DNA of 64,000 nt from UBA6244 sp963676875 (GTDB lineage: Bacteria; Bacteroidota; Bacteroidia; Bacteroidales; F082). The notes under the pieces are model-generated. The model saw only the letters and a list, made by a program, of their open reading frames with translations, was not told the DNA's origin and did no database searches. Positions 43,285-51,627 of this stretch are shown in pieces. The stretch is taken from NCBI GenBank assembly GCA_963676875.1, contig OY781436.1, forward strand, positions 3,534,001 through 3,598,000. The letters run 5' to 3'. Within the stretch, counting starts at the first letter, position 1. Each line of letters opens with the position of its first letter. Both the position numbers and the translations under genes were made by a program.

Positions 43285-44508
43285 TTACTGTTGTGATACG
43301 TTTTGATCCCAATCTGCGGCCAGTTTTCCGGTTTGAATGGCCAGCAGGATGGTGCGTTGGGCTCTTTTAACCACCGGTGCATCAATCATTTTGGTTCCCA
43401 GCGAAACGACACCCAACCCACGTTTTTCAGCTTCATTGAAAGCCAGAACAATTCGTTTGGCTTTTTCAATTTCAGCCTCTTCCGGGGCAAAATTCTCATG
43501 AATTACGGCGATTTGTCGGGGATGGATGCAGCCCATACCGTCGAATCCCAGACCTTTGCTGGTTTTCACATTTTCGGCCAAAGCTTCCATGTCGCTCACA
43601 TCCGAAAATACGGAGTCGATGGGTTGGATACCGGCAGCGCGGCAAGCGTTGACCACCATGCTGCGGGCAAAAAACGACTCTTTACCTTCCGCGGTGCGCC
43701 GGGTTCCCAAATCGGCGGTATAATCTTCCAGTCCGATGGCCATGGCCACTACGTTGGGTGCCGCACAGGCAATTTCATAAGCTTTGATAACACCTTTGGC
43801 ACTTTCTACGATGGGCATCAGCCAAATGGGAAAGTCGCCCATGTTGTGTTCTTTTTTTACCTGCTCGATGGTAGCATTTACCTTAATCAAATCCTCAGCG
43901 CTCTCACATTTGGGCACTAGGATGAGGTTGGGATACTGAGGTGCAATCACTTCCAAATCCCGGAGCCCGGCAGGAATTTGGTTGATGCGCACCATGCGCT
44001 CGGCACCATAAAAATTCAGGTTGCGCAGAGCATTGCGCACAAGAAAACGGGCTTCATATTTTTTTGAGTGGGACACGGCATCTTCCAAATCGAGTATTAA
44101 CCCGTTGGGATGGTGAATGCCCGCGTTGATCATTAACTTGGGACTGTTGCCCGGCAGGTACAGCCTGGAAAATCTGAATTGTTCTTTGGCCGTTGGTTTC
44201 TTGTTTTCCGCCAGAGCGGGCAACAAAAACTGTTTGTCGGTTTTCAACTGCTCACGAATGGCGGCTTCGATGCGAGCGGACATCACAAATGCCAGGGCTC
44301 CGGTATCTTCAATCAACAGGTGAGCGTGTTCTATTTGGTAGAAGTTGAGCATGTCCGAAGCCAGTTTTCTGATGGCTTTTCCGAACAGAACATCTACTTT
44401 GCTCTTGATCTCGATGAGTTGTCCACCTGAGGTGCGAAGCTCAAAGGATACAAAACAATCCGATTTGGTACCCGAATCGTTGTTGCCTGCATAACTGTAA
44501 TTATTCAT
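43285..44508 (-). CDS. citDE: citrate lyase fused acyl-carrier (gamma) and beta subunits
   Basis: A 407-residue fusion. Residues 1-100 align with CitD: an AG..S motif with probable prosthetic-group serine Ser16 (AGNNDSGTKSD), VDVLFGKAIRKLASDM, and IEDTGALAFVMSARIEAAI as in CitD. Residues 110-407 are CitE of the HpcH/HpaI aldolase family: SRLYLPGNSPKLM, LILDLEDAVS, MPIVESAKGVI, AMAIGLEDYTADLG and GCIHPRQIAV. CitE cleaves citryl-ACP to acetyl-ACP and oxaloacetate. The two are usually separate genes. An ACP serine requires attachment of phosphoribosyl-dephospho-CoA by CitX with CitG, and CitC acetylates it; none of those genes is visible here. Confidence 0.93.
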   Translation of the reverse strand: MNNYSYAGNNDSGTKSDCFVSFELRTSGGQLIEIKSKVDVLFGKAIRKLASDMLNFYQIEHAHLLIEDTGALAFVMSARIEAAIREQLKTDKQFLLPALAENKKPTAKEQFRFSRLYLPGNSPKLMINAGIHHPNGLILDLEDAVSHSKKYEARFLVRNALRNLNFYGAERMVRINQIPAGLRDLEVIAPQYPNLILVPKCESAEDLIKVNATIEQVKKEHNMGDFPIWLMPIVESAKGVIKAYEIACAAPNVVAMAIGLEDYTADLGTRRTAEGKESFFARSMVVNACRAAGIQPIDSVFSDVSDMEALAENVKTSKGLGFDGMGCIHPRQIAVIHENFAPEEAEIEKAKRIVLAFNEAEKRGLGVVSLGTKMIDAPVVKRAQRTILLAIQTGKLAADWDQNVSQQ

Positions 44509-44531
44509 AGGCGTATAATTAAAATTTGCAG

Positions 44532-44568
44532 CAAAGTTACTGAGTGTTTCCCAGTAAAGAAAGACAAA
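44532..44568 (-). promoter_or_regulatory. candidate promoter of the citrate lyase operon
   Basis: On the minus strand, TTTG (44568-44565), a 25-bp spacer and TAACTTTG (44539-44532). The -7 box is a perfect TAnnTTTG, but the spacer is longer than usual. The ATG at 44508 is 24 bp downstream. Confidence 0.5.
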
Positions 44569-44582
44569 TCGGTGAATTTTAA

Positions 44583-44612
44583 AAGAAAAAGGCCGTTGAA
44601 AAACGGCCTTGT
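44583..44612 (-). terminator. terminator after the LruC lipoprotein gene
   Basis: Inverted repeat AAGGCCGTT/AACGGCCTT (44589-44597 with 44602-44610), four-base loop, followed on the minus strand by TTTTTCTTTT. Confidence 0.85.
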
Positions 44613-44630
44613 AAAATATTTATTATGAGA

Positions 44631-46865
44631 TTAGTTTTCAGGCTGATAGATATTATCCTGATTTCTGTATCCCGACAAATCGAGATACCAATCGGTATAA
44701 ACGGAGCCTGAAGATTGAGCCCATTCGGCGAATTTGAGGTAGGCCGACAATATGTCCACTTTTTCAACAGGCCATTCAAACGAATCAGGAACTTCAATTG
44801 CCCAGGGTAGGTTGGTGGAAGTAACGTAATACCGACCAATGGCGGGATTTGAATCGTCGGCTTCCTGACCAAAATAGGATGGGTCAACCAACTCGGTAGG
44901 TTCATGGTCGATCAAATGAATCTCTTTTCCGCGTTCCTGATCAACGAACAAGAAAGGATTGTAAGGTGGTGTACCAATACCGGCTTGTGGAGTGGCGAAT
45001 ACCATATGTACCGTAATGGTGTCTATATCCATGGTGTTGCCTCCCGGAACTGTATTTACCATCGAAGTCCCAAGATAGTCGTTGATGGCATCATAAACGA
45101 TCAAAACGGCTTTGTTCAGAGGTCCTTGTTCCATTCCGTTGGAGGCTATTGTCACTGCTGAGCCTACAATTTGTGTTCCCGTAGCACTTGCAATGGCTGA
45201 GGTTGGCACGTCGAATTCAATTCCAAATCCGTTGTTCAGGCCGGCACCAACAGCAGCAATATGAAACTTTCCGAAAACTTCTACCACTTTATTTTCTGCA
45301 TTTTTAACGATTTGATATTGCGTGTTTACCACCAGATCGTTAAAGTCGTAATCACCTGTTCCTGTCCACAAATCTTCAAAAGCAAGACTTGTAAAATCTG
45401 TTTCGTTGGGGTAATAATCGCTGCTACATCTGGTTGGATCGTTGGGATATTCATCCTGATCGTCAGGGCATCCGTCGCCATCTGTATCCGGATTGGAAGG
45501 GGTTCCGGCTCCGGGATTACAATTGGTAGTTGGAATGAAGCAGGAACAGTCGAAGGTTACGTCCGGTCCTAAGGTTCCATTATTGCTTTCCACCCCGTTA
45601 TCGTCGCAGATGTCGATATGTCCGGTGATGTTTCCACTTCCATTGATGCGGGTTTCGTTGGTAACTTCAAATCTGGCACATGAAGCAGAAGGGCCTTCTA
45701 CGTTGCTGTTGAAATGAATGCCATTGCTTTTTACGAGACTCTGAGCGCCCATGTATGTGTTGGATCCCCCATTTAAATAGGTATTTTGTCCAACTTGTAC
45801 ATATGCGTTGTCGTCATTGTAAAAATCACTGTTTTGATTGAAATTTCCGGTAATAATCAAACTACATTCGTTGTAAAGCTCCACGTTGCCGCCATTGTTG
45901 TTGAAATGACCTGAAACCACCATGGACCCTGCGTTGTTAATAAAACCACCATTGTTAACATGACCGGCTATGTTCGTGGTTCCTGAGTTGTATATTTCAC
46001 CGGAATTGGTGTTGGCATTAATGTTACCGGCAATGTTCATGATTCCTTGATTTTCGAAGCGATCACATTGGGTAAGGGTTAAGTTGCTTGAAATGGCCGT
46101 AACACCAAAATTCACGAACAGGTTTAGTTTTTGGAAATTGCCGTTCGATGTGTTGTAAACCCCTCCCGAACTCACGTAAAATTCACCTCCGCTGTTACCC
46201 TGAACAGTGATATTGCTGATGCTGATTGTTCCTCCAACGATAAGTGTACCTCCTTTAAAAAAGGCTTGATTGGTGATGGTGGCAGAGGTGCCCGGCAAAA
46301 CACAGTAAATCAAGCCATCTTCCAAATCAACTCTGTTATAATTTCCTGATAAGGCCACATCATAGGTGCCACATCCGGGGTCATCGTGCCATGGCGATAT
46401 GGTACTTACCGATTTGATGGTCGTTTTTGTGTTGTTATTGAAAATGTAACGAATTTCGTTGTTAACAATTTCTGCCTCAACAGTTTCTATTTGGTTGTTG
46501 ACGTCCTGATTTTGAATGAACATTGAACTGACATAACTCGGAACTACCAACGAACTTTCGTAAACGAGGTAGGGATTGGTAATTCCTGTCATGACTAGTT
46601 TTCCATCTTGTGAGGGATCGCCAAGGAAGATGCTGAATTTATGTGTCGGCTCCTGAGGGTTGGGACTGATTACTTCCAGCCGAATGCGAATCTCTTTAGT
46701 GGTTTCAAATTTGAAATCCGGTGAAATTTTCAAATCCGCAAAGTCCTGAGGTTGATTGGGGGTGGGATTGTTACCTTTATTATTACATCCTGTTGTTATG
46801 AGCAAGCCTGCCAAGAAGGCTATGGTCAAGATATTGGTTGCTATTTTTACAAATGAAGTTTTCAT
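44631..46865 (-). CDS. LruC-domain lipoprotein with beta-helix-like repeats
   Basis: A 744-residue exported lipoprotein; the lipobox TTGC lies near residue 27. The middle (about 200-430) is rich in short Asn/Gly repeats (GHVNNGGFINNAGSMVVSGH, GHFNNNGGNVELYN) of the type that stack into a parallel beta-helix. A calcium-binding thrombospondin type-3-like segment (DTDGDGCPDDQDEYPNDPTRC) precedes the C-terminal LruC/DUF4842 domain (YYPNETDFTSLAFEDLWTGTGDYDFNDLVV). LruC-domain proteins are surface or matrix proteins of unknown role in Bacteroidota. The gene has its own terminator. Confidence 0.85.
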   Translation of the reverse strand: MKTSFVKIATNILTIAFLAGLLITTGCNNKGNNPTPNQPQDFADLKISPDFKFETTKEIRIRLEVISPNPQEPTHKFSIFLGDPSQDGKLVMTGITNPYLVYESSLVVPSYVSSMFIQNQDVNNQIETVEAEIVNNEIRYIFNNNTKTTIKSVSTISPWHDDPGCGTYDVALSGNYNRVDLEDGLIYCVLPGTSATITNQAFFKGGTLIVGGTISISNITVQGNSGGEFYVSSGGVYNTSNGNFQKLNLFVNFGVTAISSNLTLTQCDRFENQGIMNIAGNINANTNSGEIYNSGTTNIAGHVNNGGFINNAGSMVVSGHFNNNGGNVELYNECSLIITGNFNQNSDFYNDDNAYVQVGQNTYLNGGSNTYMGAQSLVKSNGIHFNSNVEGPSASCARFEVTNETRINGSGNITGHIDICDDNGVESNNGTLGPDVTFDCSCFIPTTNCNPGAGTPSNPDTDGDGCPDDQDEYPNDPTRCSSDYYPNETDFTSLAFEDLWTGTGDYDFNDLVVNTQYQIVKNAENKVVEVFGKFHIAAVGAGLNNGFGIEFDVPTSAIASATGTQIVGSAVTIASNGMEQGPLNKAVLIVYDAINDYLGTSMVNTVPGGNTMDIDTITVHMVFATPQAGIGTPPYNPFLFVDQERGKEIHLIDHEPTELVDPSYFGQEADDSNPAIGRYYVTSTNLPWAIEVPDSFEWPVEKVDILSAYLKFAEWAQSSGSVYTDWYLDLSGYRNQDNIYQPEN

Positions 46866-47079
46866 CTTAATGTATTTTTATTCATATACACAAATTATAT
46901 GCTAAAGTATATAAAATCAAGAAAATGTGGTGGTTGTATTGTCAAAATATTTACATATTCCCAAAATTGGAATATGAAAACCTTTTTTTTGAGAAAACAG
47001 TCATTCAAATATATCTTGGGGTTCTCGAAATAAACTTCATTTGCAATATACAGATGGAGCCTTTGAGAGACGATTTTAT

Positions 47080-47087
47080 TAACTTTG
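47080..47087 (+). promoter_or_regulatory. -7 box (TAACTTTG) of the methyltransferase-like gene
   Basis: A perfect TAnnTTTG, 71 bp upstream of the ATG at 47159. The leader between them holds an imperfect GCCGGCTTCGG...CCGAAGCCGG inverted repeat (47091-47150), which may form a long hairpin in the mRNA leader. Confidence 0.5.
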
Positions 47088-47090
47088 CGC

Positions 47091-47150
47091 CGCCGGCTTC
47101 GGGTAATCAAACTTTCTCTCTACTTGCAACGTATAAGTTTCCGAAGCCGG
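47091..47150 (+). repeat. leader inverted repeat
   Basis: GCCGGCTTCGG at about 47092 pairs with CCGAAGCCGG at about 47141, with a 38-nt loop. The stem sits between the -7 box and the ATG, so it would form a hairpin in the 5' leader; regulatory meaning is unknown. Confidence 0.5.
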
Positions 47151-47158
47151 TTTTTACC

Positions 47159-47599
47159 ATGAAAAAGAGATTTCTTCCATACGTTTTGGTCACCATTCAG
47201 TTGAGCAGTTTGCTGTTTCTGCTGGGCAGTGCTCCCATGTTGGCTTATTCACCCGAAGGGATGTTGGTAGAGGTTACCGGCTTGTTTTTGGGCATTTTGG
47301 CCATTTTCACCATGCGGATAGGGAATTTCAGAATCACTCCGCTCATTAAAACCGGAGGACTGTTGGTTACTTCCGGAATATACTCTTACATTCGTCATCC
47401 CATGTACCTGGCTCAGGTAGTGTTGGTGGCGCCTCTTGTGGTGGATTATTTTTCGTGGATACGTCTGGGGGTAATAGTTGTGCTTTGTGTTGATTTGCTG
47501 GTGAAAATTCAATTTGAGGAGAAGCTCCTGGTCGCTCATTTTGATGGTTATGCAGCCTATCAAGAGAAAACATGGAAGGTATTACCCTTTGTCTATTAG
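47159..47599 (+). CDS. isoprenylcysteine carboxyl methyltransferase-like membrane protein
   Basis: A 146-residue integral membrane protein with about four hydrophobic helices. The key motif GIYSYIRHPMYLAQV, with RHPMYL, is the ICMT/phospholipid methyltransferase family signature, followed by a C-terminal EEKLLVAHFDGYAAYQEKTWKVLP with the conserved Glu pair and YxxYxxxTxxLLP-like ending. It probably transfers a methyl group from SAM to a membrane-associated substrate; the substrate is not predictable. The start ATG 47159 is chosen because upstream in-frame codons overlap the promoter. Confidence 0.88.
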   Translation: MKKRFLPYVLVTIQLSSLLFLLGSAPMLAYSPEGMLVEVTGLFLGILAIFTMRIGNFRITPLIKTGGLLVTSGIYSYIRHPMYLAQVVLVAPLVVDYFSWIRLGVIVVLCVDLLVKIQFEEKLLVAHFDGYAAYQEKTWKVLPFVY

Positions 47600-47720
47600 T
47601 GTCTTGTTGCGATTCGCATCCAAATCATGCAATTTTGTCAGTAGGGTAAAAAATGACATGCAGAATCCTCCATCCGGCTGTTGGCATATCATTTGATAGC
47701 TTCAGGCAAATTCATTGACT

Positions 47721-48305
47721 ATGGCATTGCAAAAAATAGCATCTCAACAAGAACTGACGGCTTTTTTGAAAGAAGGCCAAAAGACCTATATATTGCTTTA
47801 TCGACAGGGTTCGGAGGCCAGCGAGTGTAGCTACCGCAACATCGAAAGTGCGCTGAACGAGCTTAAAAACATCCATTTAGCCGCGGCCGATGTGACCACA
47901 GTTCGCGATATTCATGTGAATTATCCGGTTACTTCGGTGCCGGCGTTGCTGGTTTTTGAAGGAAAACAATTTTCCAACGTCATTAAAGGTTGTAATGACG
48001 ACGGTTACTACAAATCGTTGTTTGAAAGTGCCCTTTTTTCAGCGAAAGCTGCCGAAAGCGGACAAACCCAGAAGCGGGTAACGGTTTATTCCACACCCAG
48101 CTGCTCCTGGTGTACCACCCTGAAAACCCACTTAAAAAAGAACGGTGTCAGGTTCACCGATGTGGATGTTTCGCGCGACCAAAAGGCTGCCGAAGCCATG
48201 GTGAAGCGAAGCGGTCAGCAGGGAGTACCCCAAACCGACATCGACGGACAAATGATAGTTGGTTTTGATAAAGTACGCATTAACAGTTTGTTAGGAATTC
48301 AATAA
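47721..48305 (+). CDS. thioredoxin-like/glutaredoxin fusion protein
   Basis: A 194-residue protein. The N-terminal half (1-110) has a thioredoxin-like fold with cis-proline in VTSVPALLVF but lacks CxxC: only one cysteine (Cys36, SECSYRN) lies at the position of the active site. The C-terminal half (about 118-194) is a glutaredoxin with active site CSWC (Cys128 and Cys131; VYSTPSCSWCTTLK) and GVPQTDIDGQMIVGFD, as in small YruB/NrdH-type glutaredoxins. It probably acts in the cytosol as a dithiol oxidoreductase. The next gene, groES-like, starts 23 bp later and may be co-transcribed. Confidence 0.88.
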   Translation: MALQKIASQQELTAFLKEGQKTYILLYRQGSEASECSYRNIESALNELKNIHLAAADVTTVRDIHVNYPVTSVPALLVFEGKQFSNVIKGCNDDGYYKSLFESALFSAKAAESGQTQKRVTVYSTPSCSWCTTLKTHLKKNGVRFTDVDVSRDQKAAEAMVKRSGQQGVPQTDIDGQMIVGFDKVRINSLLGIQ

Positions 48306-48328
48306 ATAAAAACTTAAATACATATACC

Positions 48329-48616
48329 ATGAAAGAACTACAGCCATTAAACGAAAACGTGTTGTTGGATATTACTGACAGCAAAGCAGAACAGAAAACC
48401 GCTGCCGGGATTATTATCCCGGATTCGGCCAAAGAAAAACCCCAATATGCCCCTGTGGTGGCCATCGGTGTGATTGAAAATGCGGGGATTGCCGTTGGCG
48501 ACATTGTTTTTTACAAGAAATTTTCCGGTACCGAATTCGAGTTTGAAGGAAAAAAATACCTGATGGTACCTTATGCCGATTTGTTGGCCAAAATCGTTGA
48601 AACGGAGTCCATTTAA
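48329..48616 (+). CDS. GroES-like co-chaperonin (no groEL nearby)
   Basis: A 95-residue GroES-family protein. LQPLNENVLLDI, TAAGIIIPDSAKEK (the mobile loop region), GDIVFYKKFSGTEFEFEGKKYLMVPYADLLAKI fit the GroES fold. It lies next to the thioredoxin-glutaredoxin fusion and not next to groEL. Compared with standard GroES the mobile loop is changed (the usual EKSKGGI.LP signature is EQKTAAGIIIP), so it may be a second, specialised GroES. No groEL is in the window. Confidence 0.85.
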   Translation: MKELQPLNENVLLDITDSKAEQKTAAGIIIPDSAKEKPQYAPVVAIGVIENAGIAVGDIVFYKKFSGTEFEFEGKKYLMVPYADLLAKIVETESI

Positions 48617-48633
48617 GGAAAACATTAATTGAT

Positions 48634-48668
48634 AAAAAGGGAGTGCCTCAAGGGTATTCCCTTTTTTT
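48634..48668 (+). terminator. terminator after the groES-like gene
   Basis: Inverted repeat AAAAAGGGA/TCCCTTTTT (48634-48642 with 48658-48666) followed by T; the T-run overlaps the stop codon of the convergent nnr gene. Confidence 0.65.
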
Positions 48669-50181
48669 ATGGCTTTCTGAGAAGGTCGAAGGCTTTTCCT
48701 AAATATAATGTCAGATCTCCTGCAATGAGTGCTTCGGGAGAAATTTCGTCCACTGCCATATCACCGGCCAGTCCGTGCAGATATACCCCCAACACGGCTG
48801 CTTTTCCCGGTGGATAACCCTGTGCCAGCAATCCGGTGATGATGCCCGTCAACACATCGCCGCTGCCACCCGTGGCCATGCCCGGATTTCCTGTTGAATT
48901 GAAATACACGTGGCCATCGGGGAAGGCGATGCCGGTGTGGGCACCTTTTAAAACAATGTAAATACCATATTTTACAGCCATCTCGCGTTGTTTTTCCAAC
49001 CTTTCAAAATCATTTTTCCAACTGCCTGCCAATCGTTCAAATTCCTTGGGGTGGGGGGTGAGGATGGTGTTTTTTGGGAAAAAAGGTATCCAGGTTTTGT
49101 TCATGGACAGGATGTTGAGGGCATCTGCATCCAGCACCAGGGGCAAACTACATTCCTGAATGAGCAGTTTGAGGGCTTTCTGTGTTTGCTCTTCCGTACC
49201 CAATCCCGGACCGACTCCAACTGCTGAATAAGCCTCCAATGAAGGCATTTCGGAGAGGTAGTACTCGTAACGGTCGATACTCAGCATGGCCTCCGGACAA
49301 GCAGTTTGCATGATGGAAGCACCCCATCGGGGAACGTGTGTGTGCACCAGACCCACGCCCGACCTCAGCGCCGCCCGCGTAGTCAGGATGGCGGCTCCCA
49401 TTTTACCAAAACCACCGGCGATGAGCAAGGCGTGACCAAAGGTGCCCTTGTGATCGAATTTTCCTCGTTTTTTCAATAAGGGTGAAACATCCTCATGGGT
49501 CATGAAAAAGTGTTTGGTAGCACTTTTGTTGATGTAATCCGGGTGAAGTCCGATATCCAGGATTTCCCACTTGCCCACCAGTCGGTCATTTTCGGGAAAC
49601 ATAAATGCCAGCTTGGGCATTTGAAAACTCAGCGTGATGTCGGCTTGAACGATGGCCGAGCCGGTAGGGGAGGGTTGGTCGGCGAAAAGCCCGGAAGGGA
49701 TATCAACAGCAATGGTAACCGCTTGACTTTGATTGAGGTGCCGAATGAGTTGGGCTGTAAATCCCCGGATGGGACGAGCCAGACCCGATCCAAAAATGGC
49801 ATCTACAATGAGTTCATCTGGAGCAATGGTTGGTAATTCACTTTCTGCCGTGAGATCGTAAATTTTAGACTTGGGATGCTTTTGCAGCCGATCCAGATTC
49901 ACGTCAAAATCCGCGGAGGTCTGTTCCGAATACCTGAAGATATAGGTATTTACCGGAAAGCCTACATGAAGAAGAAATCTTGACAGGACGAGTCCGTCGC
50001 CACCGTTATTGCCCAATCCGCAAAATACATGGATGGATTTGCGTAGGTCGGGAGCAGCTTCCAGTATGTAGTCGCACACAGCGGAAGCGGCACGTTCCAT
50101 GAGGTCGATGGAAGCAATGGGTTCGTGTTTTATGGTGTATTGGTCAGCTTCGCGAATTTGTTCAATGGGAAAAATTTTCAT
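48667..50181 (-). CDS. nnr: bifunctional NAD(P)HX repair enzyme (epimerase and dehydratase)
   Basis: A 504-residue fusion. The N-terminal YjeF domain (about 1-215) has VFCGLGNNGGDGLVLSRFL and VDAIFGSGLARP; it epimerises hydrated NAD(P)H. The C-terminal ribokinase-like domain (about 225-500) has GKMGAAILTTRAALRSGVG, AVGVGPGLGTEEQ, LVLDADALN and NPGMATGGSGDVLTGIITG, the ADP-dependent dehydratase signature. Together they restore damaged NADHX and NADPHX. It is cytosolic and monocistronic. Confidence 0.96.
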   Translation of the reverse strand: MKIFPIEQIREADQYTIKHEPIASIDLMERAASAVCDYILEAAPDLRKSIHVFCGLGNNGGDGLVLSRFLLHVGFPVNTYIFRYSEQTSADFDVNLDRLQKHPKSKIYDLTAESELPTIAPDELIVDAIFGSGLARPIRGFTAQLIRHLNQSQAVTIAVDIPSGLFADQPSPTGSAIVQADITLSFQMPKLAFMFPENDRLVGKWEILDIGLHPDYINKSATKHFFMTHEDVSPLLKKRGKFDHKGTFGHALLIAGGFGKMGAAILTTRAALRSGVGLVHTHVPRWGASIMQTACPEAMLSIDRYEYYLSEMPSLEAYSAVGVGPGLGTEEQTQKALKLLIQECSLPLVLDADALNILSMNKTWIPFFPKNTILTPHPKEFERLAGSWKNDFERLEKQREMAVKYGIYIVLKGAHTGIAFPDGHVYFNSTGNPGMATGGSGDVLTGIITGLLAQGYPPGKAAVLGVYLHGLAGDMAVDEISPEALIAGDLTLYLGKAFDLLRKP

Positions 50182-50198
50182 GATGTAAGCTTTTTTTT

Positions 50199-50206
50199 CA
50201 AAGTTA
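50199..50206 (-). promoter_or_regulatory. -7 box (TAACTTTG) of nnr
   Basis: On the minus strand it matches TAnnTTTG, 18 bp upstream of the ATG at 50181. Confidence 0.45.
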
Positions 50207-50238
50207 CATAATTTTATCCGTTTTGAAGAAGCGTGTAA

Positions 50239-51597
50239 TTATGATTTTTCAAATTCAATCACTGTGATTTCAGGCAACATGCCGATGCGACCGGGATAGC
50301 CGATGGAACCCAAACCTCTGTTTACATAGAGATAGCGCGGACTGTTTTTATCCTGATATAAGCCTGCCCAAAACTTGTACATGTATTGCGCCGGACTCCA
50401 TTTCACGTCTTTGGTTTCGATGCCAAACTGAAAGCCATGGGTATGTCCCGAAAGGGAGAGGTCGATGGGGTAATTACCGGGGATCACAATTTTTTCCCAG
50501 TGCGAAGGGTCGTGGGTGAGCAATACCCTGAAGTCAGCATTTTCGGTACCTTTGATTGTTTTATCGATATCACCCAACTGCGGAAAACGTGGATTGTGCC
50601 CCCAGTTTTCTACTCCCAACAACGCCATGGAACCATTCTCTTTTGTAATGGTAATATGTTCGTTTTTAAGGAGTTTCCAACCAATCTTATTGTAAAAACT
50701 ATAAAGGTCGGCCATGTTTTGTTGCTTGTCATTTTTCGTAGGCCAGCTTACATAATTGCCATAATCATGGTTTCCCAGAATGGTATAAACGCCATGTTTG
50801 GCTTGAATGCGCGCAAGGGTAGCTCCGAAATCGAGGGCTTCTTTGGTGGCATAGTTCACCAAGTCTCCTGTAAACACCACCAAATCAGGGTTTTCGTTAT
50901 TGATCAGGTCAACAGCATCTTCGAGGGGTTTGGACGACGACCAACTGCCCAGGTGCATATCGGAGATTTGCACAATTTTAAAACCGGAAAACGAAGAAGG
51001 AAGGTTAGCCAATCCGATGGTTTCGCGCACCAACCTAAATTGATACACCCATTTGAACATGCCGATAAACATGGTGCTTAGCACCAATCCTCCGGAGATA
51101 AAGCCTATATATTGCAAAAACTTGCTTCTGCTGATGCCTTCTGTTTCATTTTTGTGAATCTCCTTACGGCTTTCCCTTTTCGCCAGGGTAAACAACCGAT
51201 CGATGATGCGTATGAAATCTGCCAGCAGCAAAAAGATGATGGGTAGAATTTTGGCCGTATAAAACACCAAAATAAAGCCCAATAGATAGGTCCGGAAGGT
51301 GTTGCTCCAATCGATGATGGGTACGAGGGCCGTGCCAACAATGAATATGACCAGCAGTATTAAGGGTAGCCAATACAGAAATATGATACTGATGCGGAGC
51401 CAGTTACGATAATTGAATACCTGCTTTTTTACAGACGACCATAAATAGAGATCAGCCAGAATTAATATCACCAAAAAAAGGTATTGTCCGGCGTAAACAG
51501 GCAAACTCATCCGAAACAAAACATATCCGCCAATGAGTAAGAGGGGAATGAGAAGGTAGCTATAGTGTAGTTTTTTTAGTAGTTGCCGCATCATCAT
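50239..51597 (-). CDS. membrane-anchored metallophosphoesterase
   Basis: A 452-residue protein. The N-terminal half (about 1-190) has four to five hydrophobic helices plus a Lys/Arg loop; the C-terminal half is a calcineurin-like phosphoesterase with VQISDMHLGSWSS, FTGDLVN, LGNHDYGN, LTHDPSHW and LSGHTHGFQFG. This YkuE/YaeI-like arrangement is often linked to lipid or nucleotide phosphoester cleavage at the inner membrane. The substrate is not known. Three ATG codons in the first three positions make the exact start ambiguous. Confidence 0.93.
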   Translation of the reverse strand: MMMRQLLKKLHYSYLLIPLLLIGGYVLFRMSLPVYAGQYLFLVILILADLYLWSSVKKQVFNYRNWLRISIIFLYWLPLILLVIFIVGTALVPIIDWSNTFRTYLLGFILVFYTAKILPIIFLLLADFIRIIDRLFTLAKRESRKEIHKNETEGISRSKFLQYIGFISGGLVLSTMFIGMFKWVYQFRLVRETIGLANLPSSFSGFKIVQISDMHLGSWSSSKPLEDAVDLINNENPDLVVFTGDLVNYATKEALDFGATLARIQAKHGVYTILGNHDYGNYVSWPTKNDKQQNMADLYSFYNKIGWKLLKNEHITITKENGSMALLGVENWGHNPRFPQLGDIDKTIKGTENADFRVLLTHDPSHWEKIVIPGNYPIDLSLSGHTHGFQFGIETKDVKWSPAQYMYKFWAGLYQDKNSPRYLYVNRGLGSIGYPGRIGMLPEITVIEFEKS

Positions 51598-51627
51598 AGT
51601 TAGGTGAACAACGGCAACTATCCTGGT

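Noticed and set aside
43303..43920. 205-codon plus-strand frame opposite citDE
   Set aside because: Antisense shadow of a well-supported gene, with no domain.
46925..47158. N-terminal extension of the methyltransferase-like protein
   Set aside because: It covers the predicted promoter and leader hairpin, and the family starts at MKKRFLPYVL.
50386..51081. 231-codon plus-strand frame opposite the metallophosphoesterase gene
   Set aside because: Antisense shadow without signal or motif.
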